NCBI RefSeq assembly: GCF_000321045.1
Contig: NZ_HE578951.1
Location: 35,384 to 99,383 of the forward strand
DNA: 64,000 nt
Direction of reading: 5' to 3'
Source: Phytobacter massiliensis JC163
GTDB taxonomy: Bacteria > Pseudomonadota > Gammaproteobacteria > Enterobacterales > Enterobacteriaceae
The translations under genes were made by a program, and so were the position numbers. A model generated the notes under the pieces. That model did no database searches. It saw only the letters and a program-made list of their open reading frames with translations, and was not told where the DNA came from. Below, one piece after another: positions 9,514 to 18,883 of this stretch (positions within the stretch are counted from its first letter, which is position 1; each line of letters begins with the position of its first letter).

Positions 9514-10338
9514 ATGCAGTTCTCTAAAATGCATGGCCTTGGCAACGATTTTATGGTCGTCGACGCGGTAACGCAGAATGTCTTCTTTTCCCCTGAGCTG
9601 ATTCGCCGCCTGGCGGATCGCCACCTGGGGGTAGGGTTTGATCAGCTGCTGGTGGTGGAGCCGCCTTACGATCCCGACCTCGATTTCCACTATCGCATTT
9701 TTAACGCTGACGGTAGCGAAGTTGCCCAGTGCGGCAACGGCGCCCGCTGCTTCGCCCGCTTTGTCCGCTTAAAAGGTTTGACCAATAAACGTGATATTCG
9801 TGTCAGTACGGCGAACGGGCGCATGGTATTAAGCGTGACGGAAGACGAACTGGTGCGGGTAAACATGGGCGAGCCTGACTTTGAGCCATCGCAGGTGCCG
9901 TTTCGCGCTAACAAAGCGGAAAAAACCTACATTATGCGCGCGGCAGAACAGACAATATTGTGCGGCGTCGTCTCGATGGGCAACCCGCATTGCGTGATGC
10001 AGGTGGAGAGCGTCGATACCGCCGCGGTTGAAACGCTGGGGCCGGTCATGGAGAGTCACGAGCGTTTTCCTGAACGGGCCAACATCGGCTTTATGCAGGT
10101 CGTAAAACGCGACCATATCCGTTTACGGGTCTATGAGCGCGGCGCGGGCGAAACCCAGGCCTGCGGCAGCGGTGCCTGTGCGGCCGTCGCCGTGGGTATC
10201 CAGCAGGGGCTACTGGCGGAAGAAGTCCGTGTCGAACTGCCCGGCGGTCGGCTGGATATCGCGTGGAAAGGGCCAGGCCAGCCGTTATTTATGACCGGCC
10301 CGGCGGCACATGTTTATGACGGGTTTATTCATTTATGA
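9514..10338 (+). CDS. dapF: Diaminopimelate epimerase
   Basis: The enzyme converts LL- to meso-diaminopimelate for lysine and peptidoglycan synthesis. With the second of two adjacent ATG codons the protein is 274 residues, as in E. coli ([13 protein letters not shown]). That codon is better spaced (6 nt) from GGAG than the first at 9511. The catalytic cysteine pair is present in CGNGARC (Cys73) and CGSGAC (Cys217). The stop codon overlaps the yigA start (ATGA). Confidence 0.97.
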   Translation: MQFSKMHGLGNDFMVVDAVTQNVFFSPELIRRLADRHLGVGFDQLLVVEPPYDPDLDFHYRIFNADGSEVAQCGNGARCFARFVRLKGLTNKRDIRVSTANGRMVLSVTEDELVRVNMGEPDFEPSQVPFRANKAEKTYIMRAAEQTILCGVVSMGNPHCVMQVESVDTAAVETLGPVMESHERFPERANIGFMQVVKRDHIRLRVYERGAGETQACGSGACAAVAVGIQQGLLAEEVRVELPGGRLDIAWKGPGQPLFMTGPAAHVYDGFIHL

Positions 10339-11042
10339 AGCAGGTTGGGGAAGAGCAGCAGGAGATTCTGGCCGAACTGGACGACAGCGCGGTGGTGGAA
10401 TACCTGTTGCGTCATCCTGAATTCTTTATCCGTAACGCGCAAGCCGTTGAACAGATTCAGGTTCCGCACCCCGTGCGCGGAACAATCTCGCTGGTTGAAT
10501 GGCATATGGCGCGGGCGCGTAACCATATTAACGTGCTGGAAGAGAACATGACGCTGCTGATGGAGCAGGCCAGCGCTAACGAAGGCCTGTTTAACCGTCT
10601 GCTGCGTCTGCAGGGCAAGCTGGCTTCTGCCAAAAGCCTGGATGAGATGCTCAGCCGCTTTCAGCGCTGGGCCAGAGATTTAGGACTGGCGGGGGCGACG
10701 GTGCGCCTGTTCCCGGACCGCTGGCGTCTGGGCGCGCCTTCGGGCTACACCCATCTTGCGCTCTCCCGCCAGGCCTTCGAACCGCTACGCATTCAGCGTC
10801 TGGGCCAGCAGCAGCACTATCTGGGGCCGCTTAACGGGCCTGAACTGTTACTGCTGTTGCCGGAGGCGAAAGCCATCGGCTCTACCGCCGTTTCACTGAT
10901 GGGGCCGAATGCCGACCTCGGCGTGGTGATATTCAGCAGCCGCGACCCGCAGCACTACCAGCACGGGCAGGGCACGCAGTTGTTAGAAGAGATTGCGATG
11001 ATGCTGCCAGACCTGCTGGAGCGTTGGATCGAGCGCGTATGA
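10335..11042 (+). CDS. yigA: DUF484 family protein YigA
   Basis: 235 residues, the E. coli length. The DUF484 family has a GAF-like fold, seen here as a helical N-terminal half ([10 protein letters not shown], then a [15 protein letters not shown] coiled segment) and a beta-rich C-terminal half ([31 protein letters not shown]). No enzymatic motif is visible and its function is unknown. Start and stop overlap dapF and xerC by four bases each, so it is tightly coupled to both. Confidence 0.92.
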   Translation: MKQVGEEQQEILAELDDSAVVEYLLRHPEFFIRNAQAVEQIQVPHPVRGTISLVEWHMARARNHINVLEENMTLLMEQASANEGLFNRLLRLQGKLASAKSLDEMLSRFQRWARDLGLAGATVRLFPDRWRLGAPSGYTHLALSRQAFEPLRIQRLGQQQHYLGPLNGPELLLLLPEAKAIGSTAVSLMGPNADLGVVIFSSRDPQHYQHGQGTQLLEEIAMMLPDLLERWIERV

Positions 11043-11941
11043 GCGACTCGCCGCTGCAGCAGGATGTCGCCCGCTTTCTGCGGTACCTGGGGGTAGAGCG
11101 CCAGCTTAGCCCTATTACCCTGTTCAATTATCAGCGTCAGCTGGACGCCATAATCAGCCTTGCCGCAGAGATGCGTTTACAGCGCTGGCAGCAGTGCGAT
11201 GCCGCCGCCGTGCGGGCCTTTGCCGTGCGCAGCCGCCGCAAAGGGCTGGGGGCGGCAAGCCTGGCGTTGCGCCTTTCCGCGTTACGCAGCTTTTTCGACT
11301 GGCTGGTCAGCCAGGGCGAACTGCCGGCAAACCCGGCAAAGGGCATTTCCGCACCGAAAACGCCGCGCCACCTGCCGAAGAATATTGACGTAGATGACGT
11401 TAACCGGCTGCTGGATATCGATCTGAACGATCCGCTGGCGGTGCGCGACCGGGCGATGCTGGAGGTGATGTACGGCGCCGGGCTGCGTTTATCGGAGCTG
11501 GTGGGGCTGGATATTAAGCACCTCGATCTGGAGAGCGGCGAAGTCTGGGTACTGGGCAAAGGCAGTAAAGAGCGTCGCCTGCCCATCGGGCGCAACGCGG
11601 TGGTATGGATTGAGCACTGGCTCGACCTGCGCGGCCTGTTCGGCACCGATGATGACGCGCTGTTTCTGTCGAAGCTGGGCAAGCGTATCTCCGCGCGCAA
11701 TGTACAAAAGCGGTTCGCTGAATGGGGCATCAAACAGGGGCTGAACAGCCACGTCCATCCGCACAAACTGCGCCACTCATTCGCTACCCATATGCTGGAG
11801 TCGAGCGGCGACCTGCGCGGCGTGCAGGAGCTGCTGGGCCATGCTAACCTTTCCACCACGCAAATCTATACGCATCTCGATTTTCAACATCTTGCGTCGG
11901 TGTACGATGCGGCGCACCCACGCGCTAAACGGGGTAAATAA
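11039..11941 (+). CDS. xerC: Site-specific tyrosine recombinase XerC
   Basis: XerC works with XerD at dif to resolve chromosome dimers, and at cer-like sites on plasmids. The protein has 300 residues, two more than E. coli. The N-terminal SAM-like core-binding domain (about 10-95) and the catalytic domain with [40 protein letters not shown] and the active tyrosine are all visible; R150, K174, H242, R245, H268 and Y277 are the expected catalytic residues by shift from E. coli. I use the ATG at 11039, which overlaps the yigA stop (ATGA). Confidence 0.97.
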   Translation: MSDSPLQQDVARFLRYLGVERQLSPITLFNYQRQLDAIISLAAEMRLQRWQQCDAAAVRAFAVRSRRKGLGAASLALRLSALRSFFDWLVSQGELPANPAKGISAPKTPRHLPKNIDVDDVNRLLDIDLNDPLAVRDRAMLEVMYGAGLRLSELVGLDIKHLDLESGEVWVLGKGSKERRLPIGRNAVVWIEHWLDLRGLFGTDDDALFLSKLGKRISARNVQKRFAEWGIKQGLNSHVHPHKLRHSFATHMLESSGDLRGVQELLGHANLSTTQIYTHLDFQHLASVYDAAHPRAKRGK

Positions 11942-12657
11942 TGCGATTTTACCGTCCGGTGGGCCAGATTTCGGCGCTCACCTTCGATCTTGATGACACG
12001 CTCTACGATAACCGCCCGGTGATCTCCCGTACCGAACGTGAGTCCATGCTGTTTGTGCAGAAGTATCATCCGCTGCTGAATACGCTGGAAAATACCGATC
12101 TGCAGCGTATTCGCCAGACGCTGCGTGAAACCGAACCGGATATTTACCACGATGTTACCGAATGGCGTCGCCGCGCGGTTGAACGGGCGATGCTGGACGC
12201 AGGCCTCTCCGCGCAGGAGGCGGCCGAGGGCGCAACGGCCGCCATGCGTCACTTTGCCGAGTGGCGTAGCCGTATCGATGTGCCGCAGGAGACCCACGAC
12301 ACCCTGGCGGCGCTTGCTGAAAAATGGCCGCTGGTGGCGATCACCAACGGCAACGCCCAGCCGGAACTGTTCGGCCTGGGGGACTACTTTAAATTCGTGC
12401 TGCGCGCCGGTCCGCATGGGCGCTCTAAGCCGTTCAACGATATGTATCATCTGGCGGCCCAGCGCCTGAATATCCCGCTGGGAGAGATTCTGCACGTCGG
12501 CGACGATCTGACCACCGATGTCGCCGGCGCGATCCGCTGCGGCATGCAGGCGTGCTGGATCAAGCCGGAGGGGGCTGACCTGCTTACCGCTGCGGATAGC
12601 CGCCTGTTGCCCCATCTGGAAATTTCACGGTTGGCATCTCTGACCTCGCTGATATAA
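11941..12657 (+). CDS. yigB: HAD phosphatase YigB (riboflavin pathway / FMN)
   Basis: 238 residues as in E. coli. The HAD motif [10 protein letters not shown] lies at about 16-24, motif II is in AITNGN, and motif III/IV is near KPFND and [14 protein letters not shown]. coli YigB dephosphorylates 5-amino-6-(5-phosphoribitylamino)uracil in riboflavin synthesis and also acts on FMN. The start shares a base with the xerC stop (TAATG). Its stop codon lies inside the -10 element of the uvrD promoter. Confidence 0.95.
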   Translation: MRFYRPVGQISALTFDLDDTLYDNRPVISRTERESMLFVQKYHPLLNTLENTDLQRIRQTLRETEPDIYHDVTEWRRRAVERAMLDAGLSAQEAAEGATAAMRHFAEWRSRIDVPQETHDTLAALAEKWPLVAITNGNAQPELFGLGDYFKFVLRAGPHGRSKPFNDMYHLAAQRLNIPLGEILHVGDDLTTDVAGAIRCGMQACWIKPEGADLLTAADSRLLPHLEISRLASLTSLI

Positions 12658-12685
12658 TCACCAGCAGTTCTGTATATATACCCAG
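12631..12685 (+). promoter_or_regulatory. uvrD promoter with LexA (SOS) operator
   Basis: TTGGCA (12631-12636), a 16-bp spacer and TATAAT (12653-12658) form a strong sigma-70 promoter overlapping the end of yigB. The LexA box CTGTATATATACCCAG (12670-12685) lies just downstream of the start point and has the same sequence as the one known in E. coli uvrD. DNA damage is expected to induce uvrD. Confidence 0.92.
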
Positions 12686-12763
12686 GCTTTTGCTACGCGT
12701 CCTGTCGTGACGAACACCCATATTTCGCGTAGCGGCCCAACACTCTTTTACGCGGCGGTGCCA

Positions 12764-14926
12764 ATGGACGTTTCTTACCTGCTCGACAGCCTTAATGATA
12801 AACAGCGTGAAGCGGTGGCCGCGCCACGCAGCAATATGCTGGTGCTGGCCGGGGCAGGCAGCGGCAAGACCCGCGTGCTGGTGCACCGCATCGCCTGGCT
12901 GCTGAGCGTGGAGAACAATTCGCCGTACTCCATTATGGCGGTGACCTTTACCAACAAAGCCGCGGCGGAGATGCGTCACCGCATCGGCCAAATTATGGGC
13001 ACCAGCCAGGGCGGCATGTGGGTCGGCACTTTTCACGGTCTGGCGCACCGTCTGCTGCGCGCCCACCACCTGGATGCGAACCTGCCGCAGGATTTTCAGA
13101 TTCTGGACAGCGAAGATCAGCTGCGCCTGCTCAAACGCCTGATCAAGGCGATGAACCTTGATGAAAAGCAGTGGCCGCCGCGCCAGGCGATGTGGTACAT
13201 CAACGGTCAGAAAGATGAAGGTATTCGCCCGCACCATATACAGAGCTTCGGCAACCCGGTGGAGCAGACCTGGCAGAAGGTCTACCAGGCCTATCAGGAA
13301 GCCTGCGATCGCGCGGGGCTGGTGGATTTCGCCGAGCTGCTGCTGCGCGCCCATGAGCTGTGGCTCAACAAGCCGCATATCCTCCAGCACTACCGCGAAC
13401 GCTTCACCAATATTCTGGTGGACGAATTCCAGGACACCAACAACATTCAGTATGCGTGGATCCGCCTGCTGGCGGGCGACACCGGCAAAGTGATGATTGT
13501 GGGCGACGATGACCAGTCCATCTACGGCTGGCGCGGCGCGCAGGTTGAGAACATCCAGCGCTTCCTTAACGACTTCCCCGGCGCGCAGACGATTCGCCTG
13601 GAGCAAAACTATCGCTCTACCAGCAATATCCTCAGCGCCGCTAACGCCCTGATTGAAAACAACAACGGTCGACTGGGGAAAAACCTGTGGACCGACGGCG
13701 CTGACGGCGAACCGATTTCGCTTTACTGCGCCTTTAACGAACTGGATGAAGCCCGGTTCGTGGTTAACCGCATTAAAACCTGGCAGGACAACGGCGGCGC
13801 GCTGGAACACTGCGCCATTCTCTATCGCAGCAACGCCCAGTCGCGCGTGCTGGAAGAGGCGCTACTCCAGGCGAGCATGCCGTACCGTATTTACGGCGGG
13901 ATGCGCTTCTTCGAACGTCAGGAGATCAAAGACGCGCTCTCGTATCTGCGCCTGATTGCCAATCGCAATGATGATGCGGCCTTCGAGCGCGTGGTCAATA
14001 CCCCGACGCGCGGTATCGGCGACCGTACCCTGGACGTGGTGCGCCAGACCTCCCGCGACCGCCAGCTTACGCTCTGGCAGGCGACCCGCGCGCTGTTGCA
14101 GGACAAAGTGCTGGCAGGGCGCGCCGCAGGGGCGCTACAGCGCTTTATGGATCTGATTGACGCGCTGGCGCACGAGACGGCGGATATGCCGCTGCACGTG
14201 CAGACCGACCGGGTGATCAAAGATTCCGGCCTGTGGATGATGTACGAACAGGAAAAGGGCGAGAAAGGCCAGACGCGCATCGAGAACTTAGAGGAACTGG
14301 TGACGGCGACGCGCCAGTTCAGCTACAACGATGAAGATGAAGACCTGATGCCCCTGCAGGCGTTTCTCTCCCACGCCGCGTTGGAGGCGGGCGAAGGGCA
14401 GGCGGATACCTGGCAGGATGCGGTGCAGCTGATGACCCTGCACTCGGCGAAAGGGCTGGAGTTCCCGCAGGTGTTTATCGTCGGCATGGAAGAGGGGATG
14501 TTCCCCAGCCAGATGTCGCTGGATGAAGGCGGCCGTCTGGAGGAAGAGCGCCGTCTGGCCTATGTCGGCGTCACCCGCGCCATGCAGAAGCTGACGCTGA
14601 CTTATGCCGAAACTCGCCGTCTTTACGGCAAAGAAGCCTATCACCGCCCGTCGCGTTTTATCGCCGAGCTGCCGGAAAACTGTGTGGAAGAGGTGCGCCT
14701 GCGCGCCACCGTCAGCCGCCCGGTCAACACGCAGCGTATGGGCGCGCCCATCACCGAGAACGATACCGGCTATAAGCTGGGCCAGCGCGTGCGTCATCCG
14801 AAGTTCGGCGAAGGCACGATTGTGAACCTCGAAGGCAGCGGTGAGCACAGCCGGTTACAGGTGGCGTTTCAGGGGCAGGGCATCAAATGGCTGGTTGCCG
14901 CTTACGCCCGGCTGGAAACCGTGTAA
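12764..14926 (+). CDS. uvrD: DNA helicase II (UvrD)
   Basis: A superfamily 1A 3'-5' helicase used in nucleotide-excision and mismatch repair, and in removing RecA filaments and stalled polymerase. The 720 residues equal E. coli UvrD. Motifs are all visible: Q motif LNDKQREAV, Walker A AGAGSGKT (about 29-36), motif II LVDEFQDTN, motif III GDDDQSIYGWRGA, motif VI VGVTRAMQ. The C-terminal Tudor-like KLGQRVRHPKFGEGTIV segment binds RNA polymerase. I start at MDVSYLL (12764); the frame is open 19 codons upstream, but that lies in the leader after the SOS box. Confidence 0.98.
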   Translation: MDVSYLLDSLNDKQREAVAAPRSNMLVLAGAGSGKTRVLVHRIAWLLSVENNSPYSIMAVTFTNKAAAEMRHRIGQIMGTSQGGMWVGTFHGLAHRLLRAHHLDANLPQDFQILDSEDQLRLLKRLIKAMNLDEKQWPPRQAMWYINGQKDEGIRPHHIQSFGNPVEQTWQKVYQAYQEACDRAGLVDFAELLLRAHELWLNKPHILQHYRERFTNILVDEFQDTNNIQYAWIRLLAGDTGKVMIVGDDDQSIYGWRGAQVENIQRFLNDFPGAQTIRLEQNYRSTSNILSAANALIENNNGRLGKNLWTDGADGEPISLYCAFNELDEARFVVNRIKTWQDNGGALEHCAILYRSNAQSRVLEEALLQASMPYRIYGGMRFFERQEIKDALSYLRLIANRNDDAAFERVVNTPTRGIGDRTLDVVRQTSRDRQLTLWQATRALLQDKVLAGRAAGALQRFMDLIDALAHETADMPLHVQTDRVIKDSGLWMMYEQEKGEKGQTRIENLEELVTATRQFSYNDEDEDLMPLQAFLSHAALEAGEGQADTWQDAVQLMTLHSAKGLEFPQVFIVGMEEGMFPSQMSLDEGGRLEEERRLAYVGVTRAMQKLTLTYAETRRLYGKEAYHRPSRFIAELPENCVEEVRLRATVSRPVNTQRMGAPITENDTGYKLGQRVRHPKFGEGTIVNLEGSGEHSRLQVAFQGQGIKWLVAAYARLETV

Positions 14927-14972
14927 CATTCAGAAAAATATCATTATTTTGTAATATTCTGCTAGCCTTATA

Positions 14973-15007
14973 CGCTGAGGGGCAAATTATACCCCTTAGC
15001 GTTTCGT
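14973..15007 (+). terminator. Probable uvrD terminator
   Basis: CGCTGAGGGG and CCCCTTAGCG pair around a nine-base loop and are followed by TTTCGTT. The T run is short, so termination may be partial. It lies directly before the corA promoter. Confidence 0.6.
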
Positions 15008-15013
15008 TGCGAG

Positions 15014-15042
15014 TTGACGCCTCTTTTTTGCTGGCGTAACAT
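15014..15042 (+). promoter_or_regulatory. corA promoter
   Basis: TTGACG (15014-15019), a 17-bp spacer and TAACAT (15037-15042) form a near-consensus sigma-70 promoter. It predicts an mRNA start near 15049 and a corA leader of about 235 nt. Confidence 0.75.
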
Positions 15043-15074
15043 GCGCGCACGATCACGCTAAGAGGACATTCGCC

Positions 15075-15131
15075 TTGGACACACCCAGTAGATGCTGGCT
15101 CAATTCCCTGTCATCCAGGAACAACTCCTAA
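15075..15131 (+). CDS. corL: Candidate CorL leader peptide in the corA leader
   Basis: An 18-codon frame begins with TTG after AAGAGGA (9 nt) and reads MDTPSRCWLNSLSSRNNS before TAA. It lies in the 5' leader of corA, downstream of a strong promoter. In Salmonella a short translated ORF (corL) in this leader controls Rho-dependent termination before corA. The stop falls at the base of a possible stem (CTAAGGC at about 15128-15134 pairing with GCCTTAG at about 15159-15165), so translation could affect leader folding. I recognise the arrangement, not the peptide itself. A non-coding leader is the alternative. Confidence 0.5.
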   Translation: MDTPSRCWLNSLSSRNNS

Positions 15132-15284
15132 GGCTATCTCCTCGTGCTGATGGCCTTAGTGGTTGTCAGCGACCTGCTTTTTTCCCGTCGCGCTGAGTCA
15201 GGCTGTTTAATGGTCTGAAACCCCTTTTGTTTCTGTGTGCCCAAACCGAACTGTCCAGACATTTTTGCATTGGGAGTCCCGGCT

Positions 15285-16235
15285 ATGCTGAGCGCATTTC
15301 AACTGGAAAATAATCGTCTAACCCGCCTTGAGGCTGATGAAATCAGGCACCTGGCCAGCTCCGTATGGGTTGACCTGGTGGAGCCGGATGACGAAGAACG
15401 AAGCCGCGTACAGTCGGAACTGGGGCAGAACCTGGCAACGCGCCCGGAGCTGGAAGATATCGAAGCATCGGCCCGTTTTTTCGAAGATGAAGATGGCTTG
15501 CATATTCACTCCTTCTTTTTCTTTGAAGATGCGGAAGACCACGCCGGTAACTCCACCGTGGCGTTCACCATTCGTGAAGGCCGCCTGTTTACCCTGCGTG
15601 AACGCGAACTGCCCGCTTTTCGTCTTTACCGTATGCGCGCCCGCAGCCAGTCGATGGTGGATGGCAATGCTTACGAGCTGCTGCTCGATCTGTTCGAAAC
15701 CAAAATCGAACAGCTGGCGGACGAAATCGAAAACATCTACAGCGATCTGGAGAAGCTCAGCCGCGTCATTATGGAAGGCCATCAGGGGGATGAGTACGAT
15801 GAAGCGCTCTCCACTCTGGCGGAGCTGGAAGATATCGGCTGGAAGGTGCGTCTGTGCCTGATGGATACCCAGCGCGCGCTCAACTTTCTGGTGCGTAAAG
15901 CGCGCCTGCCGGGCGGGCAGCTGGAGCAGGCCCGCGAGATCCTGCGCGATATCGAATCCCTGCTGCCGCATAACGAATCCCTGTTTCAGAAGGTGAACTT
16001 CCTGATGCAGGCGGCAATGGGCTTTATCAACATCGAACAGAACCGAATCATCAAGATCTTCTCGGTGGTGTCCGTGGTCTTCCTGCCGCCGACGCTGGTG
16101 GCCTCCAGCTACGGGATGAACTTCGAGTTTATGCCGGAATTGCACTGGAGCTTTGGTTACCCCGGCGCGATTGTCTTTATGATCCTGGCAGGGCTGGCAC
16201 CGTATCTGTACTTTAAGCGTAAGAACTGGCTGTAA
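15285..16235 (+). CDS. corA: Magnesium/cobalt/nickel channel CorA
   Basis: The 316 residues match E. coli CorA, a pentameric inner-membrane channel for Mg2+ uptake that also passes Co2+ and Ni2+. It has a large acidic cytoplasmic N-terminal domain, a long stalk helix (about 170-280), two C-terminal membrane helices, the signature [10 protein letters not shown] between them, and the lysine-rich tail [10 protein letters not shown]. The ATG at 15285 follows GGGAG at 8 nt; the upstream open frame belongs to the leader. The leader of about 235 nt is discussed with the candidate corL. Confidence 0.98.
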   Translation: MLSAFQLENNRLTRLEADEIRHLASSVWVDLVEPDDEERSRVQSELGQNLATRPELEDIEASARFFEDEDGLHIHSFFFFEDAEDHAGNSTVAFTIREGRLFTLRERELPAFRLYRMRARSQSMVDGNAYELLLDLFETKIEQLADEIENIYSDLEKLSRVIMEGHQGDEYDEALSTLAELEDIGWKVRLCLMDTQRALNFLVRKARLPGGQLEQAREILRDIESLLPHNESLFQKVNFLMQAAMGFINIEQNRIIKIFSVVSVVFLPPTLVASSYGMNFEFMPELHWSFGYPGAIVFMILAGLAPYLYFKRKNWL

Positions 16236-16243
16236 AAAGTTAA

Positions 16244-16270
16244 AGAGGTTCAGCCTGCTACTGAACCTCT
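16244..16270. terminator. Bidirectional terminator between corA and yigF
   Basis: AGAGGTTCAG and CTGAACCTCT form a perfect 10-bp stem around a 7-base loop. The minus-strand side continues as TTAACTTTTT, good for yigF; the plus-strand side has only CTGCTTT. Confidence 0.75.
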
Positions 16271-16275
16271 CTGCT

Positions 16276-16668
16276 TTACAGGCTCCAGGACTGAACGCCT
16301 TTCACCTTATATTCGTAAAACCATATATTTGCCCGCATGGCGGTAAATATATTGACGATATATCCCAGGAAGCTAAGGTCGGTCAGCGCCATAATAAAAA
16401 CCACCACCAGGTTGAGCAGCAAGACCAGAATCGCTTTTTTCCATAACCCCAGAATTAACAGGTAAATAAAGGAAAAGAAGTAGGCGAAGAAATTGACGGA
16501 AACTTTAATCCTTTGCCAGAAAGTCATTTCTTTAAAAGCGCTTCGCCAGGCGGGCGTTACGCCCCAGAAAGCGGGCAGGCCATTCTTTTCGTAGAAATCA
16601 AAACGGAACTTCCATTTTTCATTTAATGAAGGATCGTTGCGGTAGTCATTTGAATTGAGGGTGGTCAT
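16276..16668 (-). CDS. yigF: DUF2628 inner-membrane protein YigF
   Basis: 130 residues, homologous to E. coli YigF. The hydrophilic N terminus ends in aromatic-rich WKFRFDFYEKNG and FWGVTPAWRSAF segments, followed by two or three membrane helices (about 58-105) and the conserved WFYEYKVKG...WSL tail. Function is unknown. The ATG at 16668 is preceded by AAGGAGAGACAAA, an excellent ribosome binding site, and begins MTTLNSNDYRNDP as in E. coli. It is downstream of and probably cotranscribed with yigG. Confidence 0.9.
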   Translation of the reverse strand: MTTLNSNDYRNDPSLNEKWKFRFDFYEKNGLPAFWGVTPAWRSAFKEMTFWQRIKVSVNFFAYFFSFIYLLILGLWKKAILVLLLNLVVVFIMALTDLSFLGYIVNIFTAMRANIWFYEYKVKGVQSWSL

Positions 16669-16704
16669 TTTGTCTCTCCTTAAAGGGATATCCTGCAAAG
16701 CGAC

Positions 16705-17082
16705 TTAACGCGTTGTTTTTTGTTGTCCGGGTGCGAGAAGAAAGATGAAGAAAACCAGCAGGTCGAAACCGTTGCCGATCTTTACGCCGAGGCTTGTGCA
16801 ATCTTCGCCAAAGAAGTAGCCAAGCACGGCAGAGGCCAGATAGATAACCAGAGAGGGAATCACCACGTAGCGGCCTTTCAGACCGCTGTCTCTGGCTCGC
16901 TGGGCGTTAATATTTATTTTTATATAGGTGAATAATAAAAAAGACAGCAGGAACAGCGTGGGCATTTCATCCAGCTGGAATGCGGCGGTAAGATAGATTA
17001 CATGCAGCACAACGAAAATAAGGATATACGGCCCGCGACCAAGGCAGGTTTTCCCTGAGGGCAAGAAGACCTTGCTTAACAT
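16705..17082 (-). CDS. yigG: Small inner-membrane protein YigG
   Basis: 125 residues, placed as E. coli YigG by position between yigF and rarD and by length. Four hydrophobic segments are visible (about 19-37, 41-55, 75-93, 104-118). A QRARDSGLKGRY stretch between them recalls DUF805-type membrane proteins. Function is unknown. The ATG follows AGGAAG at 8 nt. The 36-bp gap to yigF and the shared direction suggest a two-gene unit. Confidence 0.85.
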   Translation of the reverse strand: MLSKVFLPSGKTCLGRGPYILIFVVLHVIYLTAAFQLDEMPTLFLLSFLLFTYIKININAQRARDSGLKGRYVVIPSLVIYLASAVLGYFFGEDCTSLGVKIGNGFDLLVFFIFLLAPGQQKTTR

Positions 17083-17272
17083 TTCTTATTCTTCCTGAAA
17101 TAGCGTCGTCGATTGCGGGATTTAAAAAGTAGCAGCGCGTAGCGGCTGATGCAAAGCGCTGGCGGATAATCAACTAATTTTGGTAGGGCGTGGGTTTATA
17201 TTATCGATGCGGAGTTTCGGCTGAGGGAAATATATCAGTGGGAAGTCATTTAGCTTAAGTGAAATTTTGATA

Positions 17273-17302
17273 TTGCCCTGCAATACAGGCAGGGCAATTT
17301 TT
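17273..17302. terminator. Hairpin downstream of rarD
   Basis: TTGCCCTG and CAGGGCAA form an 8-bp stem with a nine-base loop. The T5 run is on the plus strand; the minus-strand exit reads TATCAAAATTT, so it is a weaker terminator for rarD, whose stop codon lies 17 bp upstream on that strand. The stretch 17083-17272 between it and yigG shows no other feature. Confidence 0.5.
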
Positions 17303-17318
17303 ACAGCAGGCCGGAAGA

Positions 17319-18206
17319 TTACCGCCCACGGCGCTGGGTGTAGAGCGCATCCATCACGAAAATAGCGAGCGCCACCCAGATAAAGCCAAAGGTCACCATT
17401 TTGTCGGCGCCCGGATGCTCATCATAGAACGTCACCGCCAGCAGGAACATCAGCGTCGGGCCGATGTACTGGAAAAAGCCCAGCGTCGACAGGCGCAGGC
17501 GGGTGGCCGCGCCGGTAAAACAGAGCAGGGGAATAGTGGTCACTACCCCGGCGGCCATCAGCAGCAGGTTGAGCGACCAGCTGTTTTGCCCCATATGACT
17601 GGTGCTGCTATCGGCAATGCCAAACAGCCAGATTGCCGCCACCGGTAATAGCCACAGGGTTTCCACCAGCATGCCGGTTTGCGCATCAACGGCGATTTTT
17701 TTCCGCAGCAGGCCGTAAAAGGCGAAGCTAAAGGCCAGGCCAAGGGCGATAACTGGTAGCGAACCAAACGTCCAAAGCTGCACCAGCACGCCGCAGGCCG
17801 CCAGCGCCACCGCCAGCCATTGCATTCGGCGAAAACGCTCGCCAAGAAAGATCATCCCCAGCAGGATATTCACCAGCGGGTTAATAAAGTAGCCGAGGCT
17901 GGCCTCCAGCAGATGATGGTTATTGACCGCCCAGATAAACAGCAGCCAGTTGCCCCCCACCAGCACGGCGGAGAGCGCCAGTAGTAGAATCTTCTTCGGC
18001 GTTTTAAGCAGTTTTTTAACCTGCGGCCACTGACGGCTGAGGCTTATCAGCGCCACCATAAAGAAGAAGGACCAGATAACGCGGTGGGTGAGGATTTCAT
18101 CCGCCGGGACGTACCAGATAAGCTTGAAATAGGCAGGCGCGATGCCCCAAATAAAATAAGCGGCGAGGGCAAGTATGACCCCAAGCCGCGTCTGTTTTGC
18201 ATCCAT
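17319..18206 (-). CDS. rarD: EamA-family transporter RarD
   Basis: 295 residues (E. coli RarD has 296), with about ten membrane helices in two EamA repeats of the drug/metabolite transporter superfamily. The start MDAKQTRLGV and the internal GYFINPLVNILLGMIFLGERFRRMQW are RarD signatures. The name comes from chloramphenicol resistance in Pseudomonas; the natural substrate is not established. It follows yigI by 51 bp on the same strand. Confidence 0.95.
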   Translation of the reverse strand: MDAKQTRLGVILALAAYFIWGIAPAYFKLIWYVPADEILTHRVIWSFFFMVALISLSRQWPQVKKLLKTPKKILLLALSAVLVGGNWLLFIWAVNNHHLLEASLGYFINPLVNILLGMIFLGERFRRMQWLAVALAACGVLVQLWTFGSLPVIALGLAFSFAFYGLLRKKIAVDAQTGMLVETLWLLPVAAIWLFGIADSSTSHMGQNSWSLNLLLMAAGVVTTIPLLCFTGAATRLRLSTLGFFQYIGPTLMFLLAVTFYDEHPGADKMVTFGFIWVALAIFVMDALYTQRRGR

Positions 18207-18257
18207 CGGGAAAACTCTTTGCTAAAAAGTAACCACACTTTACCCGATTTTTGTGAC

Positions 18258-18725
18258 TCAACCCACCATATACGTTGCCGTGGCGCTGGCGATATAAACC
18301 TGTTCTTCATTGTGAAGCTCAACGCGGGCCACGGCCACTTTATTGCCCGCACGCAGCAGCGTACTGCTGGCGGTAAAACGCGTACCCCGGCCCGGACGCA
18401 AATAGTCGACGCGCAAATCGATAGTGCCCATGCGCGACAGACGGGTGCGGAGCTCTTCTTCGGTCAGGGTAGCGTGGCGGGTTAAGGTACTCCCCACACA
18501 CACCAGCCCGGCGGCCACATCCAGCGCCGAGGCGATGACGCCGCCGTGTAAAATACTTTGCGCCCAGTTGCCCACCATCATGGGCTGGTTGTTAAAACCA
18601 AGCTGCGCATACTCTTTTTCGTAGCGTTCGAGTTCCAGCCCCAGCGCGCGGTTAAACGGCATGTGATAAACAAAGATTTCACCCACCAGCTTTAATGCGG
18701 CCTCGGCTGTAAGGACGGCAGACAT
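18258..18725 (-). CDS. yigI: Hotdog-fold acyl-CoA thioesterase YigI
   Basis: 155 residues, the E. coli length. The single hotdog (PaaI-like) domain shows the typical [17 protein letters not shown] motif near residue 58-74 and a [12 protein letters not shown] strand. Family members cleave acyl-CoA thioesters in the cytosol; E. coli YigI is reported to act on medium to long acyl chains. The ATG at 18725 follows AAGGATCAC. It is divergent from pldA, fitting a lipid-turnover neighbourhood. Confidence 0.92.
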   Translation of the reverse strand: MSAVLTAEAALKLVGEIFVYHMPFNRALGLELERYEKEYAQLGFNNQPMMVGNWAQSILHGGVIASALDVAAGLVCVGSTLTRHATLTEEELRTRLSRMGTIDLRVDYLRPGRGTRFTASSTLLRAGNKVAVARVELHNEEQVYIASATATYMVG

Positions 18726-18747
18726 AGTGATCCTTCCAGTATGTTAA

Positions 18748-18763
18748 TAGAATGTTGATTCTA
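18748..18763. promoter_or_regulatory. Palindrome and direct repeats between yigI and pldA
   Basis: TAGAATGTTGATTCTA is a perfect 6+4+6 inverted repeat. Its core AATGTTGATT recurs 22 bp downstream (18773-18782), two helical turns away on the same face of the DNA. The site lies in the 158-bp region between the two divergent genes. It may be an operator; I do not recognise the protein. Confidence 0.3.
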
Positions 18764-18883
18764 TGCCTCTAAAATGTTGATTTCCAGTTTAGGACAGGAT
18801 AACTGCGCAGCGTCCGCAGAAATATGTAGAATAGGTGTTTCAAAAATGTTCAGTTCAACAACAAGGTCAGGGGAAGTAAGCCG

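Noticed and set aside
12584..13810. 408-codon minus-strand open frame opposite uvrD
   Set aside because: UvrD motifs are all present on the plus strand; this frame is a mirror of its codon bias.
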